DNA of 57,488 nucleotides. Origin: Mycobacterium sp. GTDB taxonomy: Bacteria > Actinomycetota > Actinomycetes > Mycobacteriales > Mycobacteriaceae. The notes under the pieces are model-generated. The model was not told the DNA's origin and did no database searches. It saw only the letters and a list, made by a program, of their open reading frames with translations. A program made the position numbers and the translations under genes. The stretch covers positions 1 through 57,488 of the forward strand of contig JAHFVD010000047.1 of assembly GCA_023264735.1 (NCBI GenBank). Direction: 5' to 3'. Shown here piece after piece: positions 1 to 10,944 of this stretch. Each line of letters starts with the position of its first letter. Position 1 is the stretch's first letter.

Positions 1-387
1 GACCCCCACCACGGCGGGGGAACCCACCGACGAGGCTGCCCAACGGGATTCGCGCAGTTGCGCCCAGCGCCAACACGACGCGCTGAAGGCCCTCGTCCGC
101 GGCCGGCTGGGGGATCCGAAACTCGGGCAGCACAACGGCCTACCGGTCACCGTCATTGCGACGGCCACCGTGCAAGACCTCCAAGCCAAGACCGGGCACG
201 CCGTCACCGCAGGCGGAACCCTGCTCCCGATCCCGGACCTGATTCGGATGGCCGCCCACGCCTACCACTACCTCGCCCTGTTCGACGGGGCCTACGGGCG
301 GGCGTTGTGGCTGGGCCGCACCAAACGCATTGCCTCGGCTGATCAGCGAATTATCCTGCACGCCAAGGATCGTGGCTGCACGCGTCC
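1..387 (+). pseudogene. DUF222/HNH endonuclease (13E12 type), 5' part, interrupted by IS
   Basis: The frame is open from the window edge, so the true start lies outside. The translation has the DUF222 look of actinobacterial 13E12-repeat proteins: a long helical stretch, then IPDLIRMAAHAYHYLALFDG, then LWLGRTKRIAS and RGCTRP, which normally leads into the HNH nuclease motif. At 388 the frame runs into an insertion sequence and stops soon after. The rest of the gene resumes at 2021. Members of this family are multicopy in mycobacteria and their role is unclear. The split is certain from sequence; the nuclease function is family inference. Confidence 0.85.
378..387. repeat. 10-bp target-site duplication, left copy
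   Basis: GCACGCGTCC stands directly left of the insertion sequence and is repeated exactly at 2021-2030 on its right. Ten bases suits an IS4-family transposase. The duplication encodes Cys-Thr-Arg-Pro of the interrupted gene. Confidence 0.9.
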
Positions 388-2020
388 CAATGCCATTAAG
401 TTTAAGGGGGGATTAGTCGGAGTTCCGGTGGCCCGTGATGATTGATGTTGTTGTGGTCGATGGCTTTTCGTGGGAATTTTCCTCCCCAGCGTTTGGTGGC
501 GCGTGGGCAGGTACGGTGGCGTCTGGCAGGGTTGGGTCGTTGGAGGATCTCGGCGATGGCGTGGCCGAGGCTGATGGCGAGCCGCTTAGGGGGAAAAACC
601 CGCCTGCCCGGTGAGATGGCGGCGGACGATGCGCAGTGTCCGAATGAATGACATGCGCAGCGGATCAAGTTGTTCGGGTTCGGCGGCCTCGTACATCAGC
701 GTGCGGATCGCGTAGTGAGTCAACAGTAACGCCCAGATCTCTTGGCGCACCATCTCGGGACTGTGGGAACGCAGAACCCGGTAACTGCCGCGCTGGCGGG
801 TTTCGATCTCAGCGAGACTGGATTCGAATTCCCAGCGTTGGTGATAGACGGCGGCGAGTTCGCTGGCCGAGGCCAGTTCGGGGTCAAGGATCGTGGTGAT
901 CAACCGGATTGGTGTTGCACTAGCGCCCTCACGGTTGGCGATGTGGTACTCGATGACCCGCACGGTGAGACCCCGCTGGGGCACGGCGGCTACGCCGCGG
1001 GAATGCTCGTTGCGGACGCGTCGACGTTCGTAAGGGGTCAGTAACACACTGAGGTAGGAGCCGTCGTCGAGTTCGGTGACCACGTGCAATCTCAGTGTGG
1101 ACGACACTCGCCACAGCAGTTGCGCGCCGGTGTCGGCGGCCTCTTGCCAAAACACAGTGCTGTAGAAGCCGCGGTCAGCCAACAGCAGCGTGTCCGGGCC
1201 GACACTGGCCAGCAGTGGGCGGGCCAGTTCACGCTCGCCGGCCAAAGCGCCGCCTATGTTCGCATCGATCACCGCGTGGGTGCCGCATTCACCCAGGCCC
1301 ACTACTTTGACCTTCGGGTAAGGATTGTCAAGCCCGTGGCTTGTTCCGCGGCCGAACTCGTTGTCGTTGTCGGCGGTGTCGGGGACATCGAGTTGGACGC
1401 CGTCGATTGCCATCACTCGTAGGCCGGCCAGCCACCCTGCCGGGCTGCCCGGGCCGGCCAGCGGCCGGGCCACCCGGGCGTAGAGTTCGGCCAGTGGCGC
1501 CGCACCAAGGCGGGCGCGAGCCTGACACAATGCCGAGGCGCTGGGCACCTGCCAATCCTGGTCCCAGGACCGCAAAAACCTCAGGCCCTCCACGAGTTTG
1601 CGCATCACCTCTTCGTAAGCGTCGTCGAAGAACAGTGTCATCGCCATGATGAAGTACACGACCACCCGCGCCGGTAGTACGCGGTGGCGGCGCTCGGTCT
1701 TGCCGGTATCAATGAGTACTTCATCAACAAGATCACGGTGTATCAGCCTTGTCAGCACACCGAGGCCGATATGGTCAGTCATCCGGCCCTGGCGACCACG
1801 CTCAACGCTCGGATTCCTGTTGGTCATAGAGGTTGATCGTAGCTTGAATATGTTGCGGCACAATACTTCTAGCGGCCAATCTGGGACCCGAAAGACACCC
1901 CAGCCACCAAATCACCTTCGCCGAACCACCACATTTTCATTACCGGAAACATGTTATGCCGCAACGCCATTAGCTTAGATACGGCCCTGACCTGCGACAA
2001 TGCCAAACTTAATGGCATTG
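388..2020 (-). mobile_element. IS4-family insertion sequence, complete
   Basis: A 1633-bp element bounded by perfect 16-bp terminal inverted repeats (CAATGCCATTAAGTTT at 388-403 and its complement at 2005-2020), flanked by a 10-bp direct repeat. It contains one transposase gene on the minus strand. Perfect ends and target duplication, with an open transposase frame, point to a recent insertion that may still be mobile. Confidence 0.92.
586..1827 (-). CDS. IS4-family DDE transposase
   Basis: The enzyme cuts and joins the element ends. The first about 90 residues match the IS4 N-terminal domain style (LTRLIHRDLVDEVL, then ALPARVVVYF-like segment). The DDE core follows: first Asp in VMAIDGVQLDVPD, second in LLLADRGFYS, and the IS4 Y-(2)-R-(3)-E type signature in YHQRWEFESSLAEIE. 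I chose the ATG at 1827 (MTNRNPS); an upstream in-frame ATG at 1863 would add 12 residues, and neither has a clear Shine-Dalgarno. Length about 413 residues is normal for the family, with no frameshift seen. Confidence 0.9.
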   Translation of the reverse strand: MTNRNPSVERGRQGRMTDHIGLGVLTRLIHRDLVDEVLIDTGKTERRHRVLPARVVVYFIMAMTLFFDDAYEEVMRKLVEGLRFLRSWDQDWQVPSASALCQARARLGAAPLAELYARVARPLAGPGSPAGWLAGLRVMAIDGVQLDVPDTADNDNEFGRGTSHGLDNPYPKVKVVGLGECGTHAVIDANIGGALAGERELARPLLASVGPDTLLLADRGFYSTVFWQEAADTGAQLLWRVSSTLRLHVVTELDDGSYLSVLLTPYERRRVRNEHSRGVAAVPQRGLTVRVIEYHIANREGASATPIRLITTILDPELASASELAAVYHQRWEFESSLAEIETRQRGSYRVLRSHSPEMVRQEIWALLLTHYAIRTLMYEAAEPEQLDPLRMSFIRTLRIVRRHLTGQAGFSP

Positions 2021-2030
2021 GCACGCGTCC
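2021..2030. repeat. 10-bp target-site duplication, right copy
   Basis: Exact second copy of GCACGCGTCC, directly right of the insertion sequence. Confidence 0.9.
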
Positions 2031-2295
2031 TGGTTGTGATGCGCCCGGCTATCACAGCGTTGTCCACCACGCCGCTCAAGACTGGAAGAACGGCGGCAAC
2101 ACCGACGTTCAGGACCTCACCCTGGCCTGCCCGCCCGACAACGAACTCGTCGAAACCGGCGGCTGGGACACCCGCAAACTCGCAGGCGGCCAAACCCAAT
2201 GGATCCCACCACCCGGACTGCCCATGCTCAAAGGCGGCGTCAACACCTACCACCACCCCGAACGCCTACTCCCCAAAGACGACGAAAAGGATTAG
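2021..2295 (+). pseudogene. DUF222/HNH endonuclease, 3' part
   Basis: This is the continuation of the gene broken at 387. It starts with the second copy of the target duplication and reads CTRPGCDAPGYHSVVHH, the start of the HNH nuclease motif, then the Asn-containing NELVETGGW segment and TAG at 2293. Removing 388-2030 fuses it in frame to the 5' part, so the allele would be restored by precise excision. Alone it lacks a start and the DUF222 domain. Confidence 0.85.
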
Positions 2296-2317
2296 CCCCG
2301 AGGCATTTCCGTGGGAT

Positions 2318-3139
2318 CTAAGCCCGGGAGAACGCGGACGCCTCAGCGACCTGCTGCGCGCTGGGCCGCACGCCCGTGTAGCGCTCGAACTGTTCGGCCG
2401 CCTGCAGGGCGATCACTTCCGCGCCGGTCACGACCTGCTTGCCGGCCGCGCGGGCGGCAACGATCAACGGCGTCTCCGACGGAACCGCGACCACGTCGAA
2501 AACTGTATGCGCAGCGGCGATCACATCGTCGCTGTACGCCGGTTCGTGTTCCTCGGGCCCGTCGACCATCCCGATCGGCGTGACGTTGACGATCACCGGC
2601 GCACGAAGGTCGCCCACCTCACTGCGCCACTCATAGCCCAGGCGCTCCGCCAGATCCAGCCCGCTGTCGGTGTTCCTGGCCACGATCGTGCCTTCGCTGA
2701 ATCCACTGTCCCGGAACGCCGTTGCCACCGCGCTCGCCATCCCGCCGCTACCACGGATCAGCACCGCCGCGTGCGGATCCAATCCATACTCGGCGATCAG
2801 CCGTTGCACCGCGGTGTAATCGGTGTTGGCCGCGGTCAACTCACCGTTGTCGTTGACGATCGTGTTGACAGCATTGATTGCGCGCGCGGACTTCTCCACC
2901 TGATCCACCAGGGCCAGCACATCCTGCTTGAACGGCATCGACACCGAACACCCGCGAATGCCCAACGCCCGCACTCCACCGATCGCGGCGGTGATATCGG
3001 TTGTGGTGAAAGCCTTGTAGATGAAATCCAGGCCGAGTTGCTCATAGAGATAGTTGTGGAACCGGGTGCCGATATTGCTGGGCCTGGCGGCCAGCGAGAT
3101 GCACAGTCGGGTGTCCTTGTTGAGTGCGGGCCTGGCCAT
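2318..3139 (-). CDS. Shikimate 5-dehydrogenase family protein
   Basis: The family reduces 3-dehydroshikimate with NADPH, but this copy may act on another substrate. N-terminal substrate-binding domain: SLAARPSNIGTRFHNY, then the catalytic-lysine region VSMPFKQD, NAVNTIV and NTDYTAVQ (the last replaces the usual NTD-x-x-G). NADP-binding domain: GSGGMASAVATAF and the VARN loop. Length 273 residues is normal. The ATG at 3139 lies one base after the stop of the acetyltransferase gene upstream, so the two are translationally coupled. Divergent motifs suggest a paralogue rather than the housekeeping AroE. Confidence 0.8.
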   Translation of the reverse strand: MARPALNKDTRLCISLAARPSNIGTRFHNYLYEQLGLDFIYKAFTTTDITAAIGGVRALGIRGCSVSMPFKQDVLALVDQVEKSARAINAVNTIVNDNGELTAANTDYTAVQRLIAEYGLDPHAAVLIRGSGGMASAVATAFRDSGFSEGTIVARNTDSGLDLAERLGYEWRSEVGDLRAPVIVNVTPIGMVDGPEEHEPAYSDDVIAAAHTVFDVVAVPSETPLIVAARAAGKQVVTGAEVIALQAAEQFERYTGVRPSAQQVAEASAFSRA

Positions 3140-3140
3140 A

Positions 3141-4262
<1,122 letters not shown>

Positions 4263-5126
4263 TCACAGGTGCTTCGACCGGTTGACGAACCGCCCGGCGC
4301 GCGGTGAAAACAGCCAGCCGCCACCGGCTTTCGTGCCGCCGTCCACCGGGATGTTGTGTCCGGTGACGAACCCCGACAGCTCGGATGCCAGGAACAGCGC
4401 AACCCGCGCCTGGTCCTGGGGCCAGCCGACCCGGCCGACCGGCGCCCAGGACTCCCACAGGTGCTCGACATCCTCGTAACCGGTGAGATAGTCCACCTGT
4501 GGGGTCTGGGTGAGATCTGTTCCGATGCCGTTGACCCGGATCCCGTGGCGGCCCAGGTCCACCGCCAGACACGTCGTGAAGTGCGCGACAGCGGCTTTCA
4601 TCGCCCCGTACACCGGGTCGCGCGGGAAGCCACGCATACCTTCCACGGAGTGGACGTTCACGATGTTGCCGCTGCCCGCCCCGATCATCGGCGAGACGAA
4701 CGCCCGGGTGACCGCGAAGACATGCCGCAGATTGATGTCGTACATCCGCTGCCAGCTCTGCGGCGTCGACTCGTCGAAGGCCACCAGCGGCCGATAATCC
4801 CCGACATTGTTGACCAACACGTCCACCCGGCCGTGCTCGGTCAACACCGCATCAGCCAGGCGCGCGACGTCGTCGTCGATCGTGACGTCGACCACGTGGC
4901 AGCGAATCACGCCGCCGGCCGCCGACACGTCGCGGCTGATCCGCTCCGCGCGATCGGGATCGATCTCGGCGACCTCCACCGCGGCGCCATGGGCGGCGAA
5001 CAGCTCCGCGATCGCCCCGCCGATACCGTCACCGCCCCCGGTCACCACCGCAACACGGCCGTCCAGCAAGCGATTCCAGTCAGGGATGTCCGGGATCTCC
5101 GCGACGTCGCGGGGGCCGTTGCTCAT
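4263..5126 (-). CDS. SDR-family oxidoreductase
   Basis: An NAD(P)-dependent short-chain dehydrogenase of 287 residues. Visible motifs: TGGGDGIGGA dinucleotide loop, NNVG, catalytic Ser in VHSVEG, YGAMK for the Tyr-x-x-x-Lys pair, and a C-terminal VDGG. The in-frame ATG at 5126 (MSNGPRD) is preferred; longer starts enter non-coding-like sequence. It follows the FAD oxidoreductase by 20 bases on the same strand, so it is probably the last gene of the polyketide operon and may reduce a pathway ketone. The substrate is unknown. Confidence 0.85.
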   Translation of the reverse strand: MSNGPRDVAEIPDIPDWNRLLDGRVAVVTGGGDGIGGAIAELFAAHGAAVEVAEIDPDRAERISRDVSAAGGVIRCHVVDVTIDDDVARLADAVLTEHGRVDVLVNNVGDYRPLVAFDESTPQSWQRMYDINLRHVFAVTRAFVSPMIGAGSGNIVNVHSVEGMRGFPRDPVYGAMKAAVAHFTTCLAVDLGRHGIRVNGIGTDLTQTPQVDYLTGYEDVEHLWESWAPVGRVGWPQDQARVALFLASELSGFVTGHNIPVDGGTKAGGGWLFSPRAGRFVNRSKHL

Positions 5127-5146
5127 AGCGGCGCAGCCTACGCCGG

Positions 5147-6163
5147 TCAGTACGCCAGCAGGTTGACAATCCTGGTGAACCCGCTCGGCAACGCCGCCGC
5201 GGCGGGCATGATCCGTGACCGGGTCGGCGCGAACTCGACGGCGCGCAGCAGACCCGCGGTCAGCAGCCGGTAGCGCCGCGACATCCGCCGCCATTGCCGG
5301 TCATAGTCCCCCGGCCGGTCGGCCAGAACGCAATTCACCAACAACTCGGCACCGGCGAACGCGATGCCAAGACCCTCACCGGTCAGCGCGTCGACGTACC
5401 CGGCGGCATCACCGACCAGCATGACCCGTCCCGCGGTGCGGCCCGCCACCCGTTGCCGCAACGGGCCCGCGGCCCGCTCGGGTCCGTGCGGGTGACCGTT
5501 CACCCGCTCGCTGAGCACATCGAACTCGGCCAGGCGGCTCTCGAATGAGCCCTGCCGCGCGGTCAGGATGGCGATGCCGACGCAGTCGTCGGCAACGGGC
5601 GTGACATAGGCCTCCGCACCGTCACCCCAGTACACCTCGACCCGGTCGCTCCAGGGGGCGGTGTGGATGTGCCGTCGCAGTCCCCACCGGCGCGACCCTC
5701 GGCTGGGACGGGCCAGGCCGAGCGATCGCCGGATCGGTGAGTGCAGCCCGTCGGCGGCGGCCAGGTAGCGTGCGCGAAATCCGGCGCACTGAACGGAATC
5801 CGCGTCCTGACTGATCGATCCGACATGGGCGGTGACCAGGTCGACACCCGCCGCGCACGCCGCGTCGACCAGTGCGCTGTGTAGCGCGGTGCGGCGCACC
5901 CCGAGACCGGAGTCGGCACGAAACGGGGCGTCGACGCGGCGCTGCGAATCGAAATAGGTGATTCCGCGAAACGGCTTGCCGGGCGGTGTGATTCCGAGGG
6001 CCTCCAGTTGCCGTACGGCGCTGGGCATCATGCCCTCTCCGCAGGCCTTGTCGATCGGCGGGCGGCGCCGCTCGACAACGGTCACCGTCAGCCCGGCCCG
6101 GGCCGCGTGCAGCGCGGTCACCAGACCGGCCGGCCCACCGCCCGCGACCAGGAGATCGATCAC
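5147..6163 (-). CDS. FAD-dependent oxidoreductase, geranylgeranyl-reductase/monooxygenase-like
   Basis: The protein starts at GTG 6163, overlapping the methyltransferase stop by four bases (GTGA), and immediately shows the FAD fold VAGGGPAGLVTALHAARAG. A later FAD motif is VMLVGDAAGYVDALTGEGLG. Length is 338 residues. In type III PKS clusters such as Streptomyces srsABC, a flavoprotein hydroxylates or oxidises the alkylresorcinol ring. By position this gene would convert the methylated phenolic lipid to a quinone or hydroxylated form. That step is inference; the flavin fold is seen. Confidence 0.85.
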   Translation of the reverse strand: MIDLLVAGGGPAGLVTALHAARAGLTVTVVERRRPPIDKACGEGMMPSAVRQLEALGITPPGKPFRGITYFDSQRRVDAPFRADSGLGVRRTALHSALVDAACAAGVDLVTAHVGSISQDADSVQCAGFRARYLAAADGLHSPIRRSLGLARPSRGSRRWGLRRHIHTAPWSDRVEVYWGDGAEAYVTPVADDCVGIAILTARQGSFESRLAEFDVLSERVNGHPHGPERAAGPLRQRVAGRTAGRVMLVGDAAGYVDALTGEGLGIAFAGAELLVNCVLADRPGDYDRQWRRMSRRYRLLTAGLLRAVEFAPTRSRIMPAAAALPSGFTRIVNLLAY

Positions 6164-6669
6164 GACAGGCTTGCCAGGGCAGCGTTTTCGGTGCGGATAC
6201 GGGTCCGCAACAGCGCGGCGTTCAGCACGGTGAAGACCAGTGCGGTGATCCATCCGGTATGCACCAGCGGCAGCGCGACACCTTCGGCGATGACGGCGAC
6301 GTAGTTGGGGTGGGGCAAGAACCGGTACGGCCCGCCGGCAACCCGTTGCGCGCCGGGGATGACCACGACCCTGGTGTTCCACTGCTGCCCGAGTGTGGTG
6401 ATGCACCACCACCGCAAGCCTTGTGCCGCAACCACTATCGCCAGCATCGGCCAGCCGAGTGCGGGCAGGAACGGCCGGTGTAGCCCGATCACCTCGACGA
6501 GGGCGCCGACAAGCAGCCCGGTGTGCAGAACGACCATGATCGGGTAGTGGCTCGCGCCGAATTCGACACCGCCCTGCGCCTTGCTCCACGCCAGATTGCG
6601 TCGGGCGACAACCAGTTCGGCGACCCGCTCCAGCGCAACCGCCGCGACGAGCAGTACGTACCAGATCAT
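6160..6669 (-). CDS. Isoprenylcysteine carboxyl methyltransferase (ICMT)-family membrane methyltransferase
   Basis: A 169-residue polytopic membrane protein with the ICMT-like C-terminal signature GPYRFLPHPNYVAVIAEG (Arg-x-x-x-HPNY). Its ATG shares one base with the PKS stop (TGATG), and its own stop overlaps the next start, so the three genes are translationally coupled. In type III PKS clusters this family O-methylates the polyketide product, as SrsB does in Streptomyces. About four membrane segments are visible. Confidence 0.88.
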   Translation of the reverse strand: MIWYVLLVAAVALERVAELVVARRNLAWSKAQGGVEFGASHYPIMVVLHTGLLVGALVEVIGLHRPFLPALGWPMLAIVVAAQGLRWWCITTLGQQWNTRVVVIPGAQRVAGGPYRFLPHPNYVAVIAEGVALPLVHTGWITALVFTVLNAALLRTRIRTENAALASLS

Positions 6670-7781
6670 CAGTGCCAGCGCAGAAGCACCAGTTCCGAGC
6701 AGAACCCTGGCCCCATGGCCATCATCACGCTGGGGCCTGCTGCCGGACGCTTGGCGATGGTGTCACGCAACACGTGCAGCACCGACGACGAGGAGATGTT
6801 GCCGATATCGGCCAGTGATCGCCAGGTCAGCTCGAGTGCCTCGTCGGGCAGGTGGAGGCTGTTTACGATCGCCTCGATGATCTTCGGCCCGCCCGGGTGA
6901 CAGACCCAGGTGCCGATATCGTCGAGCTTGAGGCTGTGTGCGCCAAGGAATTCCGTGACATCGTCGGGAAGGTAGCGCTCGATCACCTCGGGCAGATCCG
7001 CGGACAGCACCAGCTCCAAACCGTCTGCCCCGACGTCCCAGCCCATGGTGCGCAACGAATCTGGATACAGATGGCTGCGCGAGTCGATCACGTCGGGCCC
7101 GCTGGCCTTGATCTTCTCCGCCCGCCGCTCACCGACCGCCACGACCGCCGCCGCCCCATCGGCGAACAGCGCGCTACCCACCAGCCCAGGCAGGGTGGGC
7201 TTGTTCGCCGTGTAGGTCATCGAGCACAACTCCACACTCACCAGCACCGCGACACCGTCGGGATCGCCGCGCAGGTAGTCGTGCAGCCGGGCGACGCCCG
7301 CCGCGCCTGCGACACAGCCGAGACCGAACATCGGCACTCGACGAACATCGGGCCGCATGCCCAGCCGGCCGGCGATCCGGGCCTCGATGGACGGGGCCGC
7401 GACACCCGTCACCGTCGTTGAAACGATCAGGTCAACGTCCTCGGGACGCAGTCCGGCCTCTTCGAGTGCACCGACTACCGCAGCCGAGCCGAGTTCGACA
7501 GCGTTCTCGATGAACAGGTCGTTGGCCTCGCCGAAATCCTTCAACGTAGGGTACTGATCCAGCGGCAGGACGAAGTGACGATTGTCGACCTTGGCACTGC
7601 GATGCAGTTTGCGGAGAATTTCTTCGTATTCGCCATATCCACCGATTGTCAGGAACGCCTCGGTGACCTCGGCCTGACTGTATCGGTGCGCTGGCAATTC
7701 GCCACGCACACCGGCGATAACACTGATCGGACGCATGTCTTCAACACGAGAACCGGTAGCCACTGGTTCACCAGCCTTCAC
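6669..7781 (-). CDS. Type III polyketide synthase (chalcone synthase-like)
   Basis: A 370-residue ketosynthase that extends acyl-CoA with malonyl-CoA. The catalytic Cys is near residue 156 ([10 protein letters not shown]), the His is in CHPGGPK, and the Asn is in GNISSSS, giving the Cys-His-Asn triad. The start is GTG 7781 with GAGGGGG upstream; ATG 7736 (MRPISV) is an alternative. It is followed by an overlapping methyltransferase and flavoprotein and preceded by an MMPL transporter. Mycobacterial relatives make alkylpyrones, alkylresorcinols and polyketide quinones; the product here is not determined. Confidence 0.93.
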   Translation of the reverse strand: MKAGEPVATGSRVEDMRPISVIAGVRGELPAHRYSQAEVTEAFLTIGGYGEYEEILRKLHRSAKVDNRHFVLPLDQYPTLKDFGEANDLFIENAVELGSAAVVGALEEAGLRPEDVDLIVSTTVTGVAAPSIEARIAGRLGMRPDVRRVPMFGLGCVAGAAGVARLHDYLRGDPDGVAVLVSVELCSMTYTANKPTLPGLVGSALFADGAAAVVAVGERRAEKIKASGPDVIDSRSHLYPDSLRTMGWDVGADGLELVLSADLPEVIERYLPDDVTEFLGAHSLKLDDIGTWVCHPGGPKIIEAIVNSLHLPDEALELTWRSLADIGNISSSSVLHVLRDTIAKRPAAGPSVMMAMGPGFCSELVLLRWH

Positions 7782-7806
7782 TGCGGACCCCCTCGTACTA
7801 TCTACG

Positions 7807-10044
7807 TCAACCAGTATGCCGCGCCGGCCCGCCTTCGCGGATCCCTACCCTTTGATGCATCCACGCCAGCGGTTTGGGTGCCCACCAGTTCCAGCGGCCC
7901 AGGACGTGCATGAATGCCGGCACCAAGACGAGCCGAACCAGCGTCGCATCGGCCAGTACCGCCAGCGCCAGGCCGAGCCCGAACATCCGCATGAACGACA
8001 CGTGCGCCGCGATCAGGGCGGCGAACGAAATGGCCATGATCAGCGCGGCGGCGGTGATCACCCGGCCGGTATGCGCCACCCCGAGCGCGACGCTCTCGTC
8101 GTTGTCGGCCACCCCGCGTTGCGGTGACGCGAGCCAGAACTCCCTGATCCGCGAAACCAGGAACACCTCGTAGTCCATCGAGAGCCCAAAAGCTATGCAG
8201 AACAACAGGACTGGCACGTTCGCCACCAGAGTCCCGGTCGAGGTCGTGCCGAACGCGTCGAGGTTGCCGTCTTGGAAGATCCACACGATCGCACCGAATG
8301 CCGCCGTCAGCGACAGGATGTTGAGCACCAAGGCTTTCAGGGGTAGCACGACACTGCCGGTCAGCAGGAACAGCAGTACCAGCATGATCACCGCGATCGA
8401 GCCCAACACGATGGGCAGTCGCGAGACGATCGCGTCGACGCTGTCCTGGTTGGTCTGTGCCGTGCCTGCGAACTCGACCGTCCGGTTTCCGGGCGTACTC
8501 ACCGCATGCAGCCGCTTGAGCTGATCGGACGATCGGTCCGAGAACAGCGGAGCGGTGCTCTCCACCGTGAGCAGCGCACTGCCGGACACCAGACCGGTCG
8601 CCGCGGACGGCGGTCCCACGAAGTTTCCGCCCACGTACGCGCCCATCGGCGCGGACACCGTCGAGACGTCGTTGACGCGCGACAGGTCGGCGGCGTATCG
8701 GGCGATCTGCGGATCGGACAGGCCGTCGGCATTGGGGATGAGGATCGGGACGGTGGTTTCGAAATTGTCGGTGAAGTCACCGCGCAATTGATCACCGACC
8801 TGATGGGCCGACGCCGACGGCGGCAGCACCCGGTCGTCGGGGAATCCCGGGCGCACACCGAGGAAAGGCGCACCGAGGGTCACCAGCACCACCACACCGG
8901 CCAATCCGATCGGCACCGCGCGCTTCATCACGAATTTCGTTGACCGGTACCAGAATTGCTCGTCGATGAGCCGCTGGACGGGTTCGGCTCGGCCGAGCGT
9001 GCGGCGGAACAACCGGCGCACATCGAGCGAGTCGAGCCGATCGCCGAGCAGGCTGATCGCCGCGGGCGTGATCACGATCGCCGCGATCGCGGCGAACGCG
9101 ACGGTGGCCACGCCGGCGTAGGCGAACGATTTCAGGAAGTGCATCGGGAACAGCACCATGGCGCCCATCGACAGTGCGACGGTGGTGGCCGAGAACAGCA
9201 CGGTGCGGCCTGCGGTGAGCATGGTCCGCGTCAGCGCCTCATCGCGATCTGCCCCGTTGGCCAGTTCGTCGCGATAGCGGCTGATCATCAGCAGTGTGGA
9301 GTCGATCGCCAGGGCGAGTCCCATCGCGGTGGTCAGGTTCAGCGCGAAGATCGAGACATCGGTGAAGAACGTCGTCACCCGCAGGACGGCCAGCGCACCG
9401 AGAATGGCCATCAGCCCGACCGCGATGGGTAGCGCAGCGGCGAACACTCCACCGAAGACCCACACCAGCACCAGGAAGCTGAGTGGAATCGCGATCGACT
9501 CCATCAGCAGCAGATCGTGCTGGGATTGCTGGGTGACCTGCAGGTTCACCATCGCCGTCCCGCCGGTGCGCACGACGATGCCGTCGCGGTCGCGGGTGAT
9601 CTGGTCGGACAGGTCTTTGGCGTAGATCTGCTGGTTCGCCTCGTTGCCGGTGATTCCGGCCGTGATGAGACCCGACTTCTGATCGCGGCTGACCAACGCG
9701 GCCGATGCCTGTGGTGGGGAGGTCCACGCCGAGGTGATTCCGATGACGTGCCCGGAGCGTTTCAGCTGATCGATGACGTCGAGGGCGGCTGTTCGCGCCG
9801 CCGGGCTGTCGAACCGATCGCTTGCGGTGACAACCACCAACAGCTGGACGTCGCCCTGACCGAACTTGTCGGTGAGCAGGTCGGTGGCCCGCGATGATTG
9901 GGAGGTCGGGTCAGCGAACCCGCTCGGGGAGAGATTCTTGGCGACAGGTACGCCGAAGATTCCGATCGCCACCATGATGAGGATGGCGATTGCGACCACC
10001 CGTCGTGGTGCGGCAATGGCTAGCCGGGCGGTCCCTTGCAGCAA
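7807..10044 (-). CDS. MMPL-family RND transporter
   Basis: A 745-residue inner-membrane transporter with two repeats of one TM helix, a large external domain and a five to six-TM bundle. The typical Asp-Tyr pair is seen in the second half as [17 protein letters not shown]. The first half has [19 protein letters not shown] in the equivalent place. It lacks the long C-terminal tail of large MmpL lipid exporters. The TTG start at 10044 is supported by GAAGGA eight bases upstream. Only 25 bases separate it from the PKS start, so it probably exports or flips the PKS-derived lipid. Confidence 0.88.
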   Translation of the reverse strand: MLQGTARLAIAAPRRVVAIAILIMVAIGIFGVPVAKNLSPSGFADPTSQSSRATDLLTDKFGQGDVQLLVVVTASDRFDSPAARTAALDVIDQLKRSGHVIGITSAWTSPPQASAALVSRDQKSGLITAGITGNEANQQIYAKDLSDQITRDRDGIVVRTGGTAMVNLQVTQQSQHDLLLMESIAIPLSFLVLVWVFGGVFAAALPIAVGLMAILGALAVLRVTTFFTDVSIFALNLTTAMGLALAIDSTLLMISRYRDELANGADRDEALTRTMLTAGRTVLFSATTVALSMGAMVLFPMHFLKSFAYAGVATVAFAAIAAIVITPAAISLLGDRLDSLDVRRLFRRTLGRAEPVQRLIDEQFWYRSTKFVMKRAVPIGLAGVVVLVTLGAPFLGVRPGFPDDRVLPPSASAHQVGDQLRGDFTDNFETTVPILIPNADGLSDPQIARYAADLSRVNDVSTVSAPMGAYVGGNFVGPPSAATGLVSGSALLTVESTAPLFSDRSSDQLKRLHAVSTPGNRTVEFAGTAQTNQDSVDAIVSRLPIVLGSIAVIMLVLLFLLTGSVVLPLKALVLNILSLTAAFGAIVWIFQDGNLDAFGTTSTGTLVANVPVLLFCIAFGLSMDYEVFLVSRIREFWLASPQRGVADNDESVALGVAHTGRVITAAALIMAISFAALIAAHVSFMRMFGLGLALAVLADATLVRLVLVPAFMHVLGRWNWWAPKPLAWMHQRVGIREGGPARHTG

Positions 10045-10061
10045 TGATCTGTCCTTCGGTG

Positions 10062-10898
10062 TCAGCCCTGCCTTCTGCTGATACGTACCCGACCAGCAGC
10101 AGGTTCACAATGCCTCCCCGAAGGACTTCGTGGCCTACCCGGCCACGGTAACCAATAGGGCACCGTGCGCGCATAGTTGTCGAACTCAGAGCCGTGGATC
10201 CGGCGGTATCGAGCCTCCTTGAAAAGGGGTGCTATCAGGCAATACGCTGTAAAAGTCGAGGCCACGGCCAGTTGGTCGGGAGTCCAGGTGGGCACGGTCC
10301 AGACCGTCAGCGTGAAGGCCACATAAATGGGCTGGCGCGTCAACCGAAAAAGGCCTGTCGTCGGCATCTTCGGATAGACAAGTCGTTGACCACGCAACAA
10401 TGTGAGCCAACCCAGAGTGCCGATCTGGAAGGACAGACCGGCATCGAACATCGCTTTGCCGAGCAGCACCCAGGCGCATGCGTACAGCACGTCGAGGACC
10501 CCCAACGCCGCCCCGTGCGCCTGCCACCAGATGGTTCCCGACGGCGACCACAGCGCAAAGAGAACGAACACCTGAAGGGACGCAACGGTGGCGAACGTGG
10601 TGGGCGCCAACGTCGGGCCGGCACCACCTGGCCCCAGCCGGCTGATCACTGCCCTGCCCCGGCTCGTGAGCAGAAGTGAGTGGACGACCGGGAACTGTGC
10701 CAGCAGCGCGGCGTTGGCGATCCAGCTCCACGGGGCCGAGAGGGTGCCAAGGGAGCGGCTCATCCCGAAGTACATCGCCACCATCATGGCGCCGACACCC
10801 GCCGCGAACGCGATGTGGCAGATGACGCCATAGGCCACCGCAACGACTATCCGGCCACCGCCTCCCCGGGCGGCTGGCGGTGATGAATCTGCCCGCAC
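10062..10898 (-). CDS. Membrane methyltransferase-like protein (NnrU/ICMT/PEMT-like)
   Basis: About 278 residues with six or so hydrophobic segments. Near the C-terminus is GLFRLTRQPIYVAFTLTVW, resembling the RHP-x-Y substrate/cofactor motif of ICMT and phospholipid methyltransferases, followed by EARYRRIHGSEFDNYARTVP. The GTG at 10898 has GAAGAGG five bases upstream. An ATG at 10946 is possible but would overlap the start of the divergent O-methyltransferase gene. It may serve the adjacent polyketide pathway as a second methyltransferase; this is inference. Confidence 0.7.
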   Translation of the reverse strand: MRADSSPPAARGGGGRIVVAVAYGVICHIAFAAGVGAMMVAMYFGMSRSLGTLSAPWSWIANAALLAQFPVVHSLLLTSRGRAVISRLGPGGAGPTLAPTTFATVASLQVFVLFALWSPSGTIWWQAHGAALGVLDVLYACAWVLLGKAMFDAGLSFQIGTLGWLTLLRGQRLVYPKMPTTGLFRLTRQPIYVAFTLTVWTVPTWTPDQLAVASTFTAYCLIAPLFKEARYRRIHGSEFDNYARTVPYWLPWPGRPRSPSGRHCEPAAGRVRISRRQG

Positions 10899-10932
10899 AC
10901 AAACCTCTTCAGTGACATTCCCGAGCACAACG

Positions 10933-10938
10933 TAGCGT
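10933..10938 (+). promoter_or_regulatory. -10 box of a leaderless promoter
   Basis: TAGCGT (TAnnnT type) ends six bases before the ATG at 10945, the spacing expected if transcription starts at the A of the start codon. Confidence 0.45.
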
Positions 10939-10944
10939 GGGGAC

